In this document: positions 6,223 to 9,331 of the stretch, one piece after another
Layout: each line of letters starts with the position of its first letter
Position numbering within the stretch: the first letter of the stretch is position 1
Assembly: GCA_966211305.1 (NCBI GenBank)
Contig: CBIHPC010000243.1
Coordinates: 1 to 9,331 of the forward strand
Reading direction: 5' to 3'
Origin: Niastella sp966211305
GTDB lineage: Bacteria > Bacteroidota > Bacteroidia > Chitinophagales > Chitinophagaceae
DNA: 9,331 nt
Made by a program: the position numbers and the translations under genes
The notes under the pieces: model-generated
What the model saw: only the letters and a program-made list of their open reading frames with translations
What the model was told of the DNA's origin: nothing
Databases searched by the model: none

Positions 6223-7500
6223 TTAATTCATTGAGAGTGTTTGCACAACACCCATATTAACCGTATTGAGCTGTTGTTGTTGTTTAAGTACATAGTCTGC
6301 AAAGCGGGGCATTACGGAATCGGGTAAAGGAACCGAAGGAGGAAATGTTTGCTGAAGCGGGTTGACCTGTTTACCGTTTTTCCAGAAGCGATAACATACG
6401 TGCGGGCCGGTAGCCAACCCGGTGCTGCCCACGTATCCTATTACCTGTCCCTGCCGTACACTTTGACCGGCGCGAACCGCCTGTTTGGTCATGTGCAGGT
6501 ATTGGGTTGAATAGGTATCATCATGTTTGATCTTAACGAAATTACCGTTGTTGTTAGTGAACTCCGATTCAATAACAACCCCATCACCGGTAGCGATAAT
6601 AGGCGTTCCTTCAGGCGCTGCATAATCTGTACCCAAATGCGTTTTCCATCTTTTTTGTACAGGATGAAAACGCCTTAATGAATAACCTGAAGTTATATGG
6701 CTGAATTTAAGAGGCGCCTTTAAAAACGATTTACGCAGGCTTTTTCCCTTTTCATCATAATAGTCGCCTGCCTCCGTTGTATCGGATTTATAATAAAAGG
6801 CATAGAACTTTTCACCGTTATGCGAAAACACAGCCGATTGAATAGCGCCTGTTTCAACCGGTTCATCTTTTATATACCGCTGTTCGTATAATATTTTGAA
6901 ATAGTCGCCATCGTGTATTGAATAAAAATCTACCGTATAGGCGTACAGGTCGGCCATTTTCATCGCCAGCGCAGGGTCGATGCCCGATCTTTTAAATGTT
7001 TCATATACCGATCCGTCGATAATGCCTGAAGCTGTTTCCAGCCGGGCGGTCACCTGTCTTTTTCCGGCAACCACTTTTACCGAATCGCGCAGGTCGTACA
7101 TAACATAATCAATAGCGTTAGGCTGGTAAACGAAATAACATACTTTATGTGTAGTGTCTTTTGATGCAAACACGGTGTATTGCGCACCGGCTTTCATTTT
7201 ACGTACATCGTAAACGTATTTCGATTTTGTCTGCAGCCTCGAGATCGTATTGGTATCTACATTATATAATTCCAGTATGGAAGCAAGGTATTCATTGCGC
7301 TGAATAACGCTTTCGGTAACATTAAATGAATCGAGCGGAAGGCCAAACCGGCGCGGAATTATTTTTTCAGTTGAATCTTTTTTTGCCTGGGGTGCTTTTT
7401 CGCCCGGTAAAGAAAGGTTCAAACTGCTCAATACAATTACCGCCACAATCAAAATGGCCATAAGTGAAAAAGCAATGCCCCAATCCCTGTGTGTAAACAT
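6223..7500 (-). CDS. M23 peptidoglycan endopeptidase, Csd3/MepM-like, membrane-anchored
   Basis: A 425-residue envelope enzyme likely to cut peptide crosslinks in peptidoglycan. A single N-terminal membrane segment (about 9-29) anchors it with the bulk in the periplasm. The middle part (about 60-265) resembles the Csd3/OapA-type domain that precedes the catalytic domain of E. coli MepM; GSVYETFKRSG and the following DP-x-LAMKMADLYAY stretch are characteristic. The catalytic M23 domain runs from about 270 to 385. It has H288-x3-D292 (HLGTD), H336 in YLHM and H367 in GPHVC. In LytM-type enzymes the second His of HxH binds zinc; here that place is C369. Cys can bind zinc and the rest of the site is intact, so I expect an active enzyme. 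The tail after 385 includes a Gln run (KQQQQL). The outer-membrane barrel gene follows 79 bases downstream. Confidence 0.93.
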   Translation of the reverse strand: MFTHRDWGIAFSLMAILIVAVIVLSSLNLSLPGEKAPQAKKDSTEKIIPRRFGLPLDSFNVTESVIQRNEYLASILELYNVDTNTISRLQTKSKYVYDVRKMKAGAQYTVFASKDTTHKVCYFVYQPNAIDYVMYDLRDSVKVVAGKRQVTARLETASGIIDGSVYETFKRSGIDPALAMKMADLYAYTVDFYSIHDGDYFKILYEQRYIKDEPVETGAIQSAVFSHNGEKFYAFYYKSDTTEAGDYYDEKGKSLRKSFLKAPLKFSHITSGYSLRRFHPVQKRWKTHLGTDYAAPEGTPIIATGDGVVIESEFTNNNGNFVKIKHDDTYSTQYLHMTKQAVRAGQSVRQGQVIGYVGSTGLATGPHVCYRFWKNGKQVNPLQQTFPPSVPLPDSVMPRFADYVLKQQQQLNTVNMGVVQTLSMN

Positions 7501-7768
7501 ATAAGTTTAATTGCCGGTTTTGTCAAGCGGCTTGTTAGCGCAAAAACAATGCCCGGCGGTGTTTTAACGTATGACTTTTTTATTTCATTTTAAAGTCAGG
7601 CAGTTACAGTAATTAATTAAGCATGATATATACCTGCCATTTGCCGGGATCGTAAAAATACGTTAGCCGAGCATCTTAATTTACTAGCCAGAAGCAATAC
7701 GGTTAAGAACGGAAATGTGTTCGGGGTTATTTATTGATCGCAGGTTTTTTAAAAATGAATTAACATTC
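7501..7768. other. 268-base spacer between yccF and the M23 gene
   Basis: No gene is visible. It should hold the M23 promoter on the - strand, but I find no good TAnnTTTG match; the nearest is TGTTTTTG (plus-strand 7541-7548), with one mismatch and no -33 TTG. A 7-bp inverted repeat TGACTTT/AAAGTCA (7572-7578 and 7592-7598) lies in it. Just after the yccF stop, a weak A/T-rich hairpin followed by a short T-run may end the MFS-yccF transcript. Confidence 0.5.
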
Positions 7769-8140
7769 CTATCCTATTACATTCCTGCTGAATGGTAACA
7801 GGGACAGTTCCATTAATTTCAAATGCTGGCGGCCGAAAGGAATTCCAATGATGGTGATATAAAAAATGGCGGCAAACACTAAATGAATAATTGCCGTATA
7901 CAGTCCGCCACATAACAGCCAGATTATATTAAATAATAGCGGCAGGCATCCTTCGCCACCCTGTTTGGGTACTATACTTTTACCAAAAGGCCATAATACC
8001 ACACCGGCCAGTTTGAAACACTGCAAACCCCAGGGAATGCCGATGATCGTAATGCATAGGACGAAACCGCCTACTACATATCCAATGGCCGCCATAAAGC
8101 CGCCAAATACCAGCCAAATGATATTACCAAGTAAATTCAT
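7769..8140 (-). CDS. yccF: YccF-family inner-membrane protein
   Basis: A 123-residue membrane protein made of two YccF domains. The repeats are visible as NIIWLVFGG (6-14) with ITIIGIPWG, then NIIWLLCGG with ITIIGIPFG in the second half. Each ends in a WPFG/LPFS turn, and the loop between them (about 53-67, KQGGEGCLP) is polar. Hydrophobic stretches suggest about four membrane segments. The molecular function of the YccF family is not established. Its ATG overlaps the TGA of the MFS gene (ATGA at 8137-8140), indicating translational coupling and a shared operon. Length and repeats match the family, so the gene looks intact. Confidence 0.92.
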   Translation of the reverse strand: MNLLGNIIWLVFGGFMAAIGYVVGGFVLCITIIGIPWGLQCFKLAGVVLWPFGKSIVPKQGGEGCLPLLFNIIWLLCGGLYTAIIHLVFAAIFYITIIGIPFGRQHLKLMELSLLPFSRNVIG

Positions 8141-9331
8141 TTTGATGTCTGTATTATTTGTTTTTCTTTATATAAAGAACGGTATGCAAACAAGGCGCTC
8201 AACAGCATCAGCGCACCGCCCAAAACAAATGGCGCGCCGGCAAACTCTATAGGAGCCGATTTCTTTGTAAAATAATTAAAAAGCTGTGTCATTAACAATG
8301 GGCCAACTATTGACGTTAAACTCATCAAACTGGTAAGTATACCCTGTAATTCACCCTGCGCATTCGGCGGCACATGGCTCGATATGGTAGCCTGTAATGC
8401 CGGCCCTGCAATACCACCGAGGCAATAAGGTACTAAAAAAACAAACATCATCCACGATTCGGTGGCAAATGCAAACAGGAACATTCCTGCAGAATACAAT
8501 AAAAGCCCTATATAAATGCTTCTGGTATTACCTAATATTGGATGCACCTTCCCCATCAGCCAGGTTTGTACAAGCGCCACAAGCACCCCTACAACACCCA
8601 GCGAAAAACCGATCATTCTTTCACTCCAGTTGAATTTGTACACGGTAAAATAGTTCCAGTTGCTTTGCACGGCGTGGGCGGCAATATATACAAGGACCAT
8701 CGAAAACACCAGGCCGCTTATGCCGGGATAATTTTTCAATTGCATTAGCGCACCTGACGGGTATGCACGTTTCCATTCGAATTGGCGGCGGTGCGCTTTA
8801 TCGAGTGATTCGGGTAAAACATAATAGCCGTATAACCAATTCACCAAACACAAAACTGCTGCAGCGTAAAAGGGTGCACGCAATCCAAAGCCGCCTAACA
8901 AACCACCTATAACCGGACCAATAATAAATCCCAGTCCAAATGCCGCACCTATCATTCCAAAATTCTTCGCCCTGTTATCGGCGTCGCTTATGTCGGCGAT
9001 GTAGGCAGAGGCCGTTGTAAAACTGGCGCCCGTTATGCCTGAAATAACCCGGCCAACGAACAGCCAGGCATATGTTGGGGCAAAGGCCATAAACAAATAA
9101 TCGATCCCAAAACCAAATAATGAAAACAGCAGCACAGGCCGGCGGCCATACCTGTCGCTTAAAGCGCCCAATAAAGGAGCTATCAAAAATTGCATAAGCG
9201 CATATACCGTTACCAACCAGCCGCCATATTTACTGGTTTCACCTGCCGGTATATGTAAAAGCTCAGATATAAGGTTGGGCATTACAGGAATAATCAATCC
9301 CCAGCCAATAACATCTACCAGAATGGTAATA
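8137..9331 (-). CDS. Tet-family MFS efflux transporter, partial (N-terminus outside window)
   Basis: 397 codons are visible; the frame is open to the right edge, where the first residues read ITILVDVIGWGLIIPVMP. This is the first membrane segment of TetA-like proteins, so only a few N-terminal residues are missing. The apparent start codon at 9297 is an internal TTG and is not the true start. Counting from the edge, motif A is GALSDRYGRRP at about 55-65. Motif B has R94 in GRVISGITG. The drug/H+ antiporter motif C, GLGFIIGPVIGG, is at about 132-143. About 12 membrane segments are expected, and the length fits a complete exporter of about 400-410 residues. The likely role is proton-driven efflux of a small molecule; actual tetracycline resistance cannot be inferred. 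It overlaps yccF by 4 bases. Confidence 0.92.
   Translation of the reverse strand, partial: ITILVDVIGWGLIIPVMPNLISELLHIPAGETSKYGGWLVTVYALMQFLIAPLLGALSDRYGRRPVLLFSLFGFGIDYLFMAFAPTYAWLFVGRVISGITGASFTTASAYIADISDADNRAKNFGMIGAAFGLGFIIGPVIGGLLGGFGLRAPFYAAAVLCLVNWLYGYYVLPESLDKAHRRQFEWKRAYPSGALMQLKNYPGISGLVFSMVLVYIAAHAVQSNWNYFTVYKFNWSERMIGFSLGVVGVLVALVQTWLMGKVHPILGNTRSIYIGLLLYSAGMFLFAFATESWMMFVFLVPYCLGGIAGPALQATISSHVPPNAQGELQGILTSLMSLTSIVGPLLMTQLFNYFTKKSAPIEFAGAPFVLGGALMLLSALFAYRSLYKEKQIIQTSK

Overview
The window looks like an ordinary chromosomal segment of a Bacteroidota bacterium, most likely from the Chitinophagaceae (Niastella/Chitinophaga-like). The reasons are the protein families present: a secreted S9 peptidase with a PD40 propeller, a small PorT-type outer-membrane barrel, an M23 peptidase with an HVC motif, and a two-subunit-type KorB. 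Recognisable Shine-Dalgarno sequences are absent, and promoter boxes fit the Bacteroidota consensus TTG-N19-20-TAnnTTTG. The placement is inferred from family resemblance, not from a database search.

Layout. 1-212 (-) is the 5' part of a YciO/Sua5-family gene cut by the window edge. It is divergent from 379-1266 (+), a Cupin_8/JmjC-like Fe(II)/2-oxoglutarate oxygenase. 1267-2094 is an 828-base stretch with no convincing gene. It holds a strong + strand terminator (1876-1908) facing a - strand terminator (1933-1962), a palindromic hairpin and a short direct repeat. 2095-3120 (-) is the beta subunit of a 2-oxoacid:ferredoxin oxidoreductase, with a good promoter and no alpha subunit in the window. 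3286-5433 (+) is a secreted S9 dipeptidyl-peptidase-like serine peptidase. The rest is on the - strand: an outer-membrane beta-barrel protein (5574-6143) with a strong terminator, a Csd3/MepM-like M23 peptidoglycan endopeptidase (6223-7500), a YccF membrane protein (7769-8140), and a Tet-family MFS exporter running off the right edge (8137-9331).

How the genes relate. The MFS and YccF genes overlap by 4 bases and almost certainly form an operon. The M23 and outer-membrane barrel genes are 79 bases apart, could share a transcript, and both act in the envelope. The remaining genes look like single transcription units with unrelated housekeeping roles (nucleotide/tRNA-related, redox metabolism, peptide degradation). 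I found no CRISPR array, tRNA, rRNA, transposase or phage gene, and no evidence of a new multi-gene system. The items most worth checking are the unexplained + strand terminator, the Cys in place of a zinc-binding His in the M23 enzyme, and the solitary korB.
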